Below the pieces are notes generated by a model. The model worked only from the letters and a program-made list of their open reading frames with translations, did no database searches and was not told the origin of the DNA. A stretch of 6,316 nucleotides of DNA from Caldilineaceae bacterium (GTDB lineage: Bacteria > Chloroflexota > Anaerolineae > Caldilineales > Caldilineaceae), in assembly GCA_028819675.1 (NCBI GenBank), contig JAPPKT010000135.1:1-6316 (forward strand). Reading direction: 5' to 3'. Shown piece after piece: positions 1 through 5,990 of this stretch (positions are counted from its first letter, which is position 1; the number at the start of each line of letters is the position of its first letter). A program made the position numbers and the translations under genes.

Positions 1-1
1 C

Positions 2-610
2 ACCGGCCGCGACCGCCAGCAGAACCGCGCCTGGCGCGGCATGATCGGCGACCTCGCCCTGCGCGAAGATGAGCTGGGCGGCAAGACCCTCCTCATCATC
101 GGCCTCGGCAAGATCGGCTCCCGCCTCGCCAAACTGGCCAAGGCCTTCGACATGCGCGTCATCGCCACAAAACGCAACCCCGCCACCGCCGCCGCACCCG
201 CCGACGCCGTCCACCCGCCCGATGACCTGCCCGCACTCCTGCCCCAGGCCGATTTCGTCGCCCTCACCTGTCCCCTGACACCGGCAACCGAGAACCTGAT
301 CGACGCCGCCGCCTTCGCCCGCATGAAAGAAAGCGCCTACCTGATCAACGTCGCCCGCGGCGGCTGTGTCCACGAACCCGCCATGCTCACAGCCCTCCAA
401 TCCGGCGCCATCGCCGGCGCCGGCATCGACCACTTCTGGGAAGAGCCTCTCCCCCAGGACTCCCCCTTCTGGGGCCTCGAAAACGTCCTCATCACCCCCC
501 ACACCGGCGGCGAAACCTGCATGTACGAAGAAAACCTGGTCGACATCCTGCTCGACAACCTCAACCGCCTCTGGCGCGGCGAAACAGAGCTCCAGAACCA
601 GGTCGTGTAG
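2..610 (+). CDS. D-2-hydroxyacid dehydrogenase, NAD(P)-binding and C-terminal part (5' end outside window)
   Basis: This is a cytoplasmic oxidoreductase of the D-isomer-specific 2-hydroxyacid dehydrogenase family, which interconverts 2-keto acids and D-2-hydroxy acids (for example glyoxylate or hydroxypyruvate reduction). The frame is open to the left edge, so the N-terminal substrate-domain half lies outside and about 202 codons are visible; the ATG at 41 is internal. The Rossmann motif GLGKIGSRLA starts at nt 101. The second strand ends in VIATKRNP, and its basic residues suggest NADP preference (inference). The catalytic Arg lies in INVARGG (nt 356-358), the catalytic Glu in HFWEEP (about nt 443-445) and the His in LITPHTGG (nt 500-502), so the triad is complete. 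The spacing fits the glyoxylate/hydroxypyruvate reductase branch. Substrate cannot be fixed from this half. The protein stops at TAG 608-610. A promoter-like sequence follows, so it is probably not co-transcribed with the next gene. Confidence 0.93.
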   Translation, partial: TGRDRQQNRAWRGMIGDLALREDELGGKTLLIIGLGKIGSRLAKLAKAFDMRVIATKRNPATAAAPADAVHPPDDLPALLPQADFVALTCPLTPATENLIDAAAFARMKESAYLINVARGGCVHEPAMLTALQSGAIAGAGIDHFWEEPLPQDSPFWGLENVLITPHTGGETCMYEENLVDILLDNLNRLWRGETELQNQVV

Positions 611-654
611 CTGAGCACAGTCCCTATCCGGCGGCGGGCGCAGAAACCCCCCAA

Positions 655-684
655 TTGAATTGTCAGCTAAAGAGTTGGTAGAAT
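655..684 (+). promoter_or_regulatory. Possible sigma70-type promoter for DUF2207 copy 1
   Basis: TTGAAT at 655-660 (4 of 6 to the -35 consensus) and TAGAAT at 679-684 (5 of 6 to the -10 consensus) are separated by 18 bp. They lie about 105 bp upstream of the ATG at 791 in a locally AT-richer patch of an otherwise GC-rich spacer. The small palindrome CAATT-G-AATTG (652-662) overlaps the -35 element. Assignment rests on pattern match only. Confidence 0.35.
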
Positions 685-700
685 GTCAGGCATGTCAGGC
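683..700 (+). repeat. Tandem 9-bp direct repeat at the putative transcription start
   Basis: ATGTCAGGC occurs twice head to tail (683-691 and 692-700). A related TTGTCAGC sits at 660-667. The pair overlaps the end of the putative -10 element and the likely start site. A repressor could bind there, but the repeat could equally be a chance slippage product. Confidence 0.5.
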
Positions 701-777
701 GCCGCTGTGCGACACTGAAGGCATCCCCCCTGAGTCCGTGCCCGGGAAAGGCTGTCTGCAGCCCCACATTTGCGCCC

Positions 778-784
778 AAAGGGG
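778..784 (+). promoter_or_regulatory. Ribosome binding site deciding the ATG start at 791
   Basis: AAAGGGG lies 6 nt upstream of ATG 791. An in-frame TTG at 770 would give seven extra residues, but this site lies downstream of that TTG and nothing similar precedes it. The ATG is therefore preferred. Confidence 0.6.
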
Positions 785-790
785 TCAATC

Positions 791-2908
791 ATGCCACACT
801 TCAGGATTCCGTCCCTACACAAACCGAGGCGTCCACACGCTTCCCGAAGACGGCCCCGCCTGCCTGCACGCCTGCTCACCGGCGCCGCACTGCTTCTCGG
901 CGCCCTCCTGATCCTGCAAGCCCACCCCGCATCCGCGCAGGGAAAGTCCCTGCTCTGGGAGCGCTTCGACGTCGATATCATCATCCGCAAAAACAGCACG
1001 TTTGAGGTGACCGAGCATCAGACCATCCGCTTTACGCGCGGAACCTTCACCTACGGTTATCGCGACATCCCCATAAGGAACCTCACTTCCCTTGACGGCT
1101 GGACCCTGACAGACGCCAGCGGCAACAGCTACCGCTATGCGAGCTACGGCAAAGAGCCATATACATTTACCGTCACCAAAAAGGCCTCCCGTTACATCAT
1201 CAACTGGTATTTTCCCCCCATCTCCAACCGCAGCGAGACGTTTAGCCTTGGCTATACCGTGCGCGGCGGCCTGCGCTACTATGAGGGTGGCGACCAGCTC
1301 TGGTGGAAGGCAATCTACGGTGACCGCAGCTTCCCCGTGCAGGCAGGCCGGGTGAATGTCGTGGCGCCGGCCGCAATTCACGAGTGGGCCGCGTACACGA
1401 ACAAGGGAGAAGCCTGGCAGGACGCCCGCGAGATCGCCTCGGCTTCGCTTCTGGAAAGCGGGCGCGAGATTGCTTATGTGATCGACGGCGAGCTGGCCCC
1501 CGGTCAGGCCTTTGAAGTGCGCGTTGAGTTTACCCCCGGCGTCGTCGCCGGCGAACCCCAGGCGTGGCAGTTTAGGGCCGATGCCGAAGCCGCCGCACGC
1601 GAAGCCGAAATGCGCTTTCGCGCCCGCTGGGGCCCGATCCTTACGCTCCTGCTCGGCGCTCTCGGCCTGCTCTTCCTCCTCGGCGGACCGGCCGCGCTCT
1701 ACCTGCTCTGGTACCGTCTCGGCCGCGACAAACCGGTCGATATGGTCGCCGACTACCTGCCCGAACCGCCCAGCGACCTGGCCCCCGGCGTCGTCGGCAC
1801 GCTTCTGGACGAGCAGGCCGATATGCAGGACATCATCGCCACGCTTGTCGACCTCGCGCAGCGCAAGGTCGTCAGCATCACCGAAGACAATACAGGCAAA
1901 TCCCGGTCCGCGCGCGACTTCATCTACCGCTACGAAAACCGGAAGCTGCCCGTCTCCTCCTTTGAACAACACCTGCTGGACAGCCTCTTTAGAGGCAGAA
2001 GTGATGTCCGGCTTTCCGACTTGAGGCACAGGTTTCACAGAGAGGTGCCGGCCCTCAAACGCGCCCTCTACAGCGAAGTGATCGCGCAGGGCTTCTTCGC
2101 CCGCAGCCCGGAAAAAGTGCGCAAGCAGTACGCTGTCCTCGGTATTATTCTGTTCGTCTTGGCAGGGTTGGCTGGCAGGGGACTTTATACTATGTTCGGC
2201 GGTCTCACCGGCGCCGCCGCGCTTCCCGGCATCGGCCTTGCAGCAACCGCATTCGGCTTCCTGCTGCTCTCACGTTTCATGCCCCGCAAAACCGGCCATG
2301 GCTCCCGGCTGGCCGCACACTGGCAGGCGTTCAAACGCTATCTGCGCGATATCGACCGCTACAGCGACCTCGAAGAAAAGAAAGAGCTGTGGGACCGCTG
2401 GCTGCCCTATGCCATCGCCTTTGGCTTGGATAAGGAGTACATCCGCAAATTTGAAAAGGTTAAAGCACCCGCGCCCGGTTGGTATATTCCCTCCCCGACA
2501 TTGTACGGACCTTACCGGAGCGCATACTATGGGACCGGCTCAGCCGGCCGGTCGCTTGGACCGGTTGTCGTTGACGGAGGCATTGGCGGCGGAATGCCCG
2601 GTTTGTCCTCCGGGTCCCCGGGGCGCGGCGGGCTCGACGGCGGCATGGGCAGAAACCTGAGCGCTGTCAGTAGCGGGCTGGGTAGCAGTCTGTCAGGCTT
2701 GAGTGTCGGCCTCGGCACGATGCTGACCAGTACCAGCGTCAACATGACCAGCCGGCCCAGCAGCACCTACACAGGCGGCGACGGCTGGAGCAGAGGGGGA
2801 TTCTCCGGCGGCAGCGGCTTCGGTGGGGGATTCTCCGGCGGCGGCTTCGGCGGTGGTGGCGGCGGCGGAGGAGGGGGCGGCGGTGGTGGCGGCGGCGGCT
2901 TCGGATAG
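791..2908 (+). CDS. DUF2207-family membrane protein, copy 1
   Basis: This is a predicted membrane protein of 705 aa in the DUF2207 (YciQ-like) family, whose biochemical role is not established. Residues 1-50 form a signal peptide: a long Arg/His-rich n-region, a hydrophobic core (about 28-42) and an HPASAQ cleavage region. Residues about 51-255 are the exported DUF2207 domain, starting LLWERFDVDIII and EVTEHQTIRFTRG. A transmembrane helix follows (about 283-308), ending in the basic WYRLGRDKP. The cytoplasmic part contains DYLPEPP and LLDEQADMQDIIATLVDLAQ, resembling a small helical or winged-helix segment. It is interrupted by two hydrophobic helices (about 448-494). After RYLRDIDRYSDLEEKKELWDRWLPYAIAFG (about 516-545), the tail from about 586 is Ser/Gly-rich, then WSRGGFSGG and a run of 17 glycines before the terminal FG. 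This order matches the family's usual plan. ATG 791 is chosen for its Shine-Dalgarno sequence. It has an almost full-length tandem paralog downstream. Confidence 0.9.
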   Translation: MPHFRIPSLHKPRRPHASRRRPRLPARLLTGAALLLGALLILQAHPASAQGKSLLWERFDVDIIIRKNSTFEVTEHQTIRFTRGTFTYGYRDIPIRNLTSLDGWTLTDASGNSYRYASYGKEPYTFTVTKKASRYIINWYFPPISNRSETFSLGYTVRGGLRYYEGGDQLWWKAIYGDRSFPVQAGRVNVVAPAAIHEWAAYTNKGEAWQDAREIASASLLESGREIAYVIDGELAPGQAFEVRVEFTPGVVAGEPQAWQFRADAEAAAREAEMRFRARWGPILTLLLGALGLLFLLGGPAALYLLWYRLGRDKPVDMVADYLPEPPSDLAPGVVGTLLDEQADMQDIIATLVDLAQRKVVSITEDNTGKSRSARDFIYRYENRKLPVSSFEQHLLDSLFRGRSDVRLSDLRHRFHREVPALKRALYSEVIAQGFFARSPEKVRKQYAVLGIILFVLAGLAGRGLYTMFGGLTGAAALPGIGLAATAFGFLLLSRFMPRKTGHGSRLAAHWQAFKRYLRDIDRYSDLEEKKELWDRWLPYAIAFGLDKEYIRKFEKVKAPAPGWYIPSPTLYGPYRSAYYGTGSAGRSLGPVVVDGGIGGGMPGLSSGSPGRGGLDGGMGRNLSAVSSGLGSSLSGLSVGLGTMLTSTSVNMTSRPSSTYTGGDGWSRGGFSGGSGFGGGFSGGGFGGGGGGGGGGGGGGGGGFG

Positions 2909-2968
2909 AATCGGAATGCGCCTGCTCTCTGCAGGATGAGCCTCAAGGATGCCGCAACGTCAGTGCTC
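856..2968 (+). repeat. Tandem duplication, unit 1
   Basis: This unit aligns with 3067-5116. The offset is constant (2211 nt) from 856 to about codon 585 of copy 1. All length changes fall in the glycine-rich tail, where copy 2 is 63 nt shorter, and the offset is then 2148 nt through the stop codon and 60 bp beyond. In the flank, the 21 bases 2913-2933 are identical to 5061-5081. Homology includes non-coding sequence, so this is a DNA duplication rather than convergence or separate acquisition. Confidence 0.9.
2664..2905 (+). repeat. Ser/Gly-rich low-complexity tail with GGN tract (copy 1)
   Basis: This part of the coding region encodes a Ser/Gly/Leu segment (SSGLGSSLSGLSVGLG), then FSGG-type repeats. 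It ends with a near-pure GGN run from about 2850 to 2899 that encodes 17 consecutive glycines. The equivalent run in copy 2 has 9 glycines. Such tails are typical of DUF2207 proteins, and the tract is prone to slippage. Confidence 0.8.
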
Positions 2969-3016
2969 TTATATCGGTTGAGTCAACGAGTCCTCGAAAG
3001 CAATAAGGAGCGAACA
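2909..3016 (+). promoter_or_regulatory. Spacer between the DUF2207 copies: duplicated 3' flank joined to a foreign leader
   Basis: Bases 2909-2968 repeat the 3' flank of copy 2 (5057-5116). Bases from about 2980 to 3016 instead resemble the leader of the third gene (6141-6179). Between them lie TTATAT (2969-2974), a weak -10 candidate without a good -35, and the perfect palindrome GTTGA-G-TCAAC (2977-2987). No terminator is visible, so read-through from copy 1 is possible. Confidence 0.45.
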
Positions 3017-3066
3017 ATGCGCGCTGGCGGCCGCATCGTCGGCCTGGCGATCATCACAATACCAGT
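2990..3066 (+). repeat. Leader/start-codon repeat, copy fused to DUF2207 copy 2
   Basis: This segment aligns without gaps to 6153-6229. By hand count about 54 of the first 59 positions are identical (2990-3048), and the match is weaker over 3049-3066. It covers the ribosome binding site, the ATG and the first 17 codons (MRAGGRIVGLAIITIPV versus MRGGGRIVGLATMAISA). Homology to the third gene fades exactly where homology to DUF2207 copy 1 begins (3067). Confidence 0.85.
3005..3010 (+). promoter_or_regulatory. Ribosome binding site deciding the ATG start at 3017
   Basis: AAGGAG lies 6 nt before ATG 3017. The same AATAAGGAGCGAAC context precedes ATG 6180. This supports 3017 over the in-frame ATG at 2936, which has no Shine-Dalgarno and would put coding sequence through the duplicated 3' flank of copy 1. 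Confidence 0.85.
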
Positions 3067-5056
3067 CCGCCTGCCTGCACGCCTACTCACCGGCGCCGCA
3101 GTTCTTCTCGGCGTCCTCCTGATCTTGCACGCCCACCCCGCCTCCGCCCAGGAGAAGTCCCTGCTCTGGGATCGCTTCGACGTCGATATCATCATCCGCA
3201 GGGACGGCACGTTCGAGGTGACCGAGCATCAGACCATTCGCTTTACACGCGGCACCTTCACCTTCGGCTATCGCGAAATCCCCACACGCTATTTCGATTC
3301 TATCGACGGCTGGACCCTGACAGATGCCAGCGGCAACCGCTATCGACTCGCCAACAGCGGCAAAGAGCCATATACATTCACCGTAACCGATAGAGGTTCC
3401 CGTTACGTCGTTTACTGGTATTTCCCGCCCACCTTCAACCGCAGCGAAGTCTTCACCCTCTCCTACACCGTGCGCGGCGGTCTGCGCTACTATGAGGCCG
3501 GCGACCAGCTCTGGTGGCAGGCAATCTACGGCGAACGCAGCTTCCCCGTGCAGGCAGGCCGGGTGAACGTCGTGGCGCCGGCTAAGATCCATGAGTGGGC
3601 CGCGTACACGAACAGGGGAGAAGCCTGGCAGGACGCACGCGAGATCGCCTCAGCTTCACGTCTGGAAAGCGGTCGCGAGATCGCCTACGTGCTCGGCAGC
3701 AGCCTGCCCCCCGGTCAGGCGTTCGAAGTACGCGTCGAGTTTACGCCCGGCGTGGTGGCTGGAGAACCGCAGCCGTGGCAGATAAGGGCCGATGCAGAAG
3801 CCGCCGCGCGTGAAGCGGAAATACGCTTTCGCGAGCGCTGGGCCCCGGTTCTCACACTTCTGTTCGGCACCCTGGGCCTGCTCTTCCTCCTCGGCGGACC
3901 GGCCGCGCTCTACCTGCTCTGGTACCGTCTCGGCCGCGACAAACCGGTCGAGATGGTCGCCGATTACCTGCCCGAGCCGCCCGACAATCTGGCCCCCGGC
4001 GTCGTCGGTACCCTGCTGGACGAGCAGGCCGATATGCAGGATATCATCGCCACGCTTGTCGACCTCGCCCAGCGCAAAGTCATCAGCATCACCGAAGAAA
4101 AAACGGGCCAGTTCCAGGTCGCCCGCGACTTCATCTATCGCTACGAAAACCGGAACCTGCCCGTCTCTGCCTTCGAGCAGCTCCTCCTGGACAGCCTCTT
4201 TGAGCTCAAGGGTGAAGTCAGACTCTCGGATCTCAAGAACAGATTCCACAAAGAGTTGCCGGCTCTCAAGCGAGCGCTGTATGACGATGTGACCGCACAC
4301 GGCTTTTTTGCCCGCAGCCCGGAAAAAGTGCGCAACCAGTACGGCTGCCTCGGTGTATGCCTATTGGTCTTGGCAGGGCTGGCTGGCCTGGGACTGTGGA
4401 CACTCTTCAGCGGCCTCACCGGCGCCGCCATTCTGCCGGGTATCGGGCTTGCGGTAACCGCCTTCGGCTTCCTTCTGCTCTCCCGTTTCATGCCCCGCAA
4501 AACCGACGTCGGCGCCGAGCTGGCCGCACGCTGGCAGGCCTTCAAACGCTACCTGCGCAACATCGACCGCTACAGCGACCTCGAAGAACAAAAAGAGCTA
4601 TGGGACCGCTGGCTGCCCTTCGCCATCGCCTTTGGCGTCGATTCCCAGTACATTCGCAAATTTGAAGCCGTCGACGCACCCGCACCCGGCTGGTACATCC
4701 CCGACCCGACACTGTACGGACCATACCGGCGCTGGTACTACGGGCCCGGTCCCGTTGGCCGGCCGCTTCGAACCGATGTCGGCGGCCGCGTCGGCGGCGA
4801 TACCCCCGCAACGCCCACCGGGTCCCCGGCAGGCGGCGGGCTCGGCGGCGGCCTGGGCGACGTCAGCCGCGGGCTCGGCACCAGCCTGGCCGGCATGAGC
4901 GCCGGCCTCGGCGCAATGCTCACCAGCACCAGTACCACCATGACCAGCCGGCCCAGCAGCTCCTCCACAGCCGGCGGCGGCTGGAGCGGAGGCGGCGGTT
5001 TCTCCGGCGGCGGCGGCTTCGGCGGTGGAGGCGGTGGAGGCGGTGGCTTCGGATAA
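3017..5056 (+). CDS. DUF2207-family membrane protein, copy 2 (chimeric N-terminus)
   Basis: This 679-aa paralog of the preceding gene is collinear with it from RLPARLLTG (residue 18) to the tail. The signal peptide core is about residues 23-37, with HPASAQ as the cleavage region. The exported domain is about 46-250, a transmembrane helix spans about 278-303, and a cytoplasmic region contains a hydrophobic pair at about 443-489. The tail ends in WSGGGGFSGGGG, nine glycines and FG. Substitutions are scattered and mostly conservative, and there are no frameshifts or stops, so both copies look functional. All 21 residues of length loss relative to copy 1 are in the glycine-rich tail. The first 17 residues (MRAGGRIVGLAIITIPV) do not match copy 1 but match the start of the truncated gene at 6180. 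They appear acquired together with its ribosome binding site. The substituted n-region is shorter and less basic but still suits a signal peptide. Biochemical role unknown. Confidence 0.9.
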   Translation: MRAGGRIVGLAIITIPVRLPARLLTGAAVLLGVLLILHAHPASAQEKSLLWDRFDVDIIIRRDGTFEVTEHQTIRFTRGTFTFGYREIPTRYFDSIDGWTLTDASGNRYRLANSGKEPYTFTVTDRGSRYVVYWYFPPTFNRSEVFTLSYTVRGGLRYYEAGDQLWWQAIYGERSFPVQAGRVNVVAPAKIHEWAAYTNRGEAWQDAREIASASRLESGREIAYVLGSSLPPGQAFEVRVEFTPGVVAGEPQPWQIRADAEAAAREAEIRFRERWAPVLTLLFGTLGLLFLLGGPAALYLLWYRLGRDKPVEMVADYLPEPPDNLAPGVVGTLLDEQADMQDIIATLVDLAQRKVISITEEKTGQFQVARDFIYRYENRNLPVSAFEQLLLDSLFELKGEVRLSDLKNRFHKELPALKRALYDDVTAHGFFARSPEKVRNQYGCLGVCLLVLAGLAGLGLWTLFSGLTGAAILPGIGLAVTAFGFLLLSRFMPRKTDVGAELAARWQAFKRYLRNIDRYSDLEEQKELWDRWLPFAIAFGVDSQYIRKFEAVDAPAPGWYIPDPTLYGPYRRWYYGPGPVGRPLRTDVGGRVGGDTPATPTGSPAGGGLGGGLGDVSRGLGTSLAGMSAGLGAMLTSTSTTMTSRPSSSSTAGGGWSGGGGFSGGGGFGGGGGGGGGFG

Positions 5057-5116
5057 GATTGGAATGCGCCTGCTCTCTGCAAAATAGGCGCGAAGATTGC
5101 CGCAACGTGACTGCTC
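3067..5116 (+). repeat. Tandem duplication, unit 2
   Basis: This is the partner of 856-2968. It begins at the CCGCCTGCCTGCACGCCT shared with copy 1, inside the signal-peptide codons, and continues 60 bp past the stop codon to TGCTC at 5112-5116. The 77 bases 3875-3951 are identical to 1664-1740, including third codon positions, while neighbouring regions differ. Confidence 0.9.
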
Positions 5117-5303
5117 CCGTACGGCGCTTAAATGCCTGAGAGGAGCTGAAATACTTTAGTAGCCATAAGCAGGGGGGGTGGACAACGGTAGCAGAAATGA
5201 AGCTGCGAATTAGCGAATTTTGTGAAGTTAAACGCGATGTACAACCACCGCACCCCGTGCTGCACTGCGACGTCGAAACAGTACCCACCTATAACGAGCC
5301 ACC
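5117..5303 (+). other. Non-duplicated spacer downstream of copy 2, start of lower-GC island
   Basis: Homology with the copy 1 flank ends near 5116. The following sequence is visibly richer in A and T than the upstream genes and matches nothing else in the window. It holds a G7 run (near 5172-5178) and a possible 43-codon ORF beginning at 5197. No convincing promoter or terminator was found. Confidence 0.5.
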
Positions 5304-5328
5304 ATGCTCAAACCAGCAGTGGGCGTAA
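5197..5328 (+). CDS. Possible 43-aa ORF overlapping the zinc-ribbon gene
   Basis: ATG 5197 opens a 43-codon frame (begins MKLRISEFCEVKRDV) that ends in TAA at 5326-5328. The last A of that stop is the first base of an internal ATG (5328) of the zinc-ribbon gene, a TAATG arrangement often seen in translational coupling. There is no good Shine-Dalgarno sequence, no recognisable domain and no membrane segment. It may be a chance frame or a remnant. Confidence 0.15.
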   Translation: MKLRISEFCEVKRDVQPPHPVLHCDVETVPTYNEPPCSNQQWA

Positions 5329-5720
5329 TGTTTATCGGTACTGACAACTTTTCCAACTGCAAAGCGTGTGGCAAAAAGGTTCCGATCAGGCTGCGAAATT
5401 GCCCCCACTGCAGAGAACCCGACCCACAATTGAGAAACTGCTTGGGATGGAGGGTAAACTATACAAAGTCCCTAGACCCAACCGTTCCCGAAAAGTCGCC
5501 TTGGCCCTTCCGAATACCCTCCGGAACACGATTTACCATCTTGTCGTTTATCGCCATAATTGCCGCGGCCATTGCTACAGACTTCTTTGTGCCCGATTTG
5601 GCAATCGAACTTTTCGGACTGTCCGACGAATCAGCCAAGGTTTGGCAAGGCTTGTTGCATATGGTGATGTTTGTTGTGCTGGCGGTATGCATGGCAGCTG
5701 TGCTGAAACGGGAGGATTGA
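5304..5720 (+). CDS. Zinc-ribbon protein with two transmembrane helices (hypothetical)
   Basis: This 138-aa protein is not assigned to a named family. Cys19-x2-Cys22 (CKACGKK) and Cys33-x2-Cys36 (NCPHC) form a short zinc-ribbon pattern like those at the N-terminus of many bacterial membrane proteins. After a Pro-rich linker (about 56-72) come two hydrophobic segments: about 77-101 (SFIAIIAAAIATDFF) and about 117-134 (LLHMVMFVVLAVCMAAVL). The protein ends in KRED. With both ends basic or zinc-bearing, the ribbon and the C-terminus are probably cytoplasmic (inference). Start choice is uncertain: ATG 5304 has AACGAG five nt upstream, one mismatch from AAGGAG, whereas ATG 5328 gives a 130-aa protein starting MFIGTDNF and overlaps the stop of a small ORF. 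The gene has lower GC than its neighbours and sits in the island absent between the two DUF2207 copies, which suggests separate acquisition. Function unknown. Confidence 0.7.
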   Translation: MLKPAVGVMFIGTDNFSNCKACGKKVPIRLRNCPHCREPDPQLRNCLGWRVNYTKSLDPTVPEKSPWPFRIPSGTRFTILSFIAIIAAAIATDFFVPDLAIELFGLSDESAKVWQGLLHMVMFVVLAVCMAAVLKRED

Positions 5721-5870
5721 GAGGTTCCGCCCCCGATTCTGTGAACTCAAGTTAAGAATTCCCGTTCTTTGAGGAATTTCGTGTTCAACCATACAGAGCC
5801 TGACTTTGGCTACTGAAGTATATAAGTCCCGCCTGAATAGCCGGAATCAGATTAGGAAAAAATGTGGTTT

Positions 5871-5882
5871 CCCGTGCACGGG
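5871..5882. repeat. Perfect 12-bp palindrome CCCGTGCACGGG
   Basis: The sequence is self-complementary with no spacer. Its CCGTG/CACGG half-sites recur in the opposite order at 5942-5952. A palindrome of this kind could be an operator for a dimeric regulator; nothing in the window identifies one. Confidence 0.6.
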
Positions 5883-5915
5883 GGATGGAATAGACCGTTT
5901 TCGGTTATCATGGGC

Positions 5916-5938
5916 GTCGATGTTGACCCAACATCGAC
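5916..5938. repeat. Perfect inverted repeat, 10-bp arms, 3-nt centre
   Basis: GTCGATGTTG (5916-5925) and CAACATCGAC (5929-5938) are exact reverse complements around ACC. A 10-bp perfect arm is unlikely by chance in a spacer this short. There is no following T-run, so it is not a classical rho-independent terminator; an operator or an RNA hairpin is more likely. Confidence 0.7.
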
Positions 5939-5941
5939 CAG

Positions 5942-5952
5942 CACGGCCCGTG
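5942..5952. repeat. Inverted repeat CACGG-C-CCGTG
   Basis: Five-base perfect arms surround one base, 3 bp after the larger inverted repeat. The half-sites match those of the palindrome at 5871-5882 in inverted order, which suggests that the three elements may belong to one regulatory or structural unit. Confidence 0.4.
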
Positions 5953-5990
5953 ACCGCCGCCTGCCTCATTATTTCTGAGCGTTCAATCTC

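Larger units (their letters stand above)
5721..5990 (+). other. Intergenic stretch with a palindrome cluster, no convincing gene
   Basis: This is 270 bp between the zinc-ribbon gene and the 39-aa ORF. A TTG-initiated 62-codon frame (5806-5994) lacks a ribosome site and looks like chance. The notable content is the set of inverted repeats at 5871-5952. Weak competing hairpins near 5754-5778 lack a U-tract. Confidence 0.5.

Noticed and set aside
770..790. In-frame TTG start at 770 for DUF2207 copy 1
   Set aside because: The Shine-Dalgarno AAAGGGG lies between this codon and ATG 791, with correct spacing only for the ATG.
845..880. Twin-arginine export signal in copy 1 (SRRRPRLPARLL)
   Set aside because: Hydrophobic residues are missing at the positions after RRx; an ordinary Sec signal with an HPASAQ cleavage region explains it, and copy 2 lacks the arginine cluster.
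815..2038. 407-codon open frame on the minus strand opposite copy 1
   Set aside because: It is the antisense shadow of a GC-rich gene. The product has no coherent domain, and similar fragments appear opposite copy 2.
2921..2935. Hairpin CCTGC-TCTCT-GCAGG after copy 1 as a terminator
   Set aside because: It has short arms and no T-run, and the second arm is not conserved in the duplicated flank of copy 2 (GCAAA).
2936..3016. In-frame ATG at 2936 extending copy 2 by 27 residues
   Set aside because: The extension runs through the duplicated 3' flank of copy 1 and has no ribosome site, whereas ATG 3017 has AAGGAG at 6 nt.
5366..5755. 129-codon frame overlapping the zinc-ribbon gene
   Set aside because: It is in another frame of a gene with clear cysteine motifs and helices, and its own product has no recognisable features.
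5754..5778. Overlapping weak hairpins (AAGAA/TTCTT and AATTCC/GGAATT) as a terminator of the zinc-ribbon gene
   Set aside because: The stems are only 5-6 bp and AT-rich, they exclude each other, and no T-run follows.
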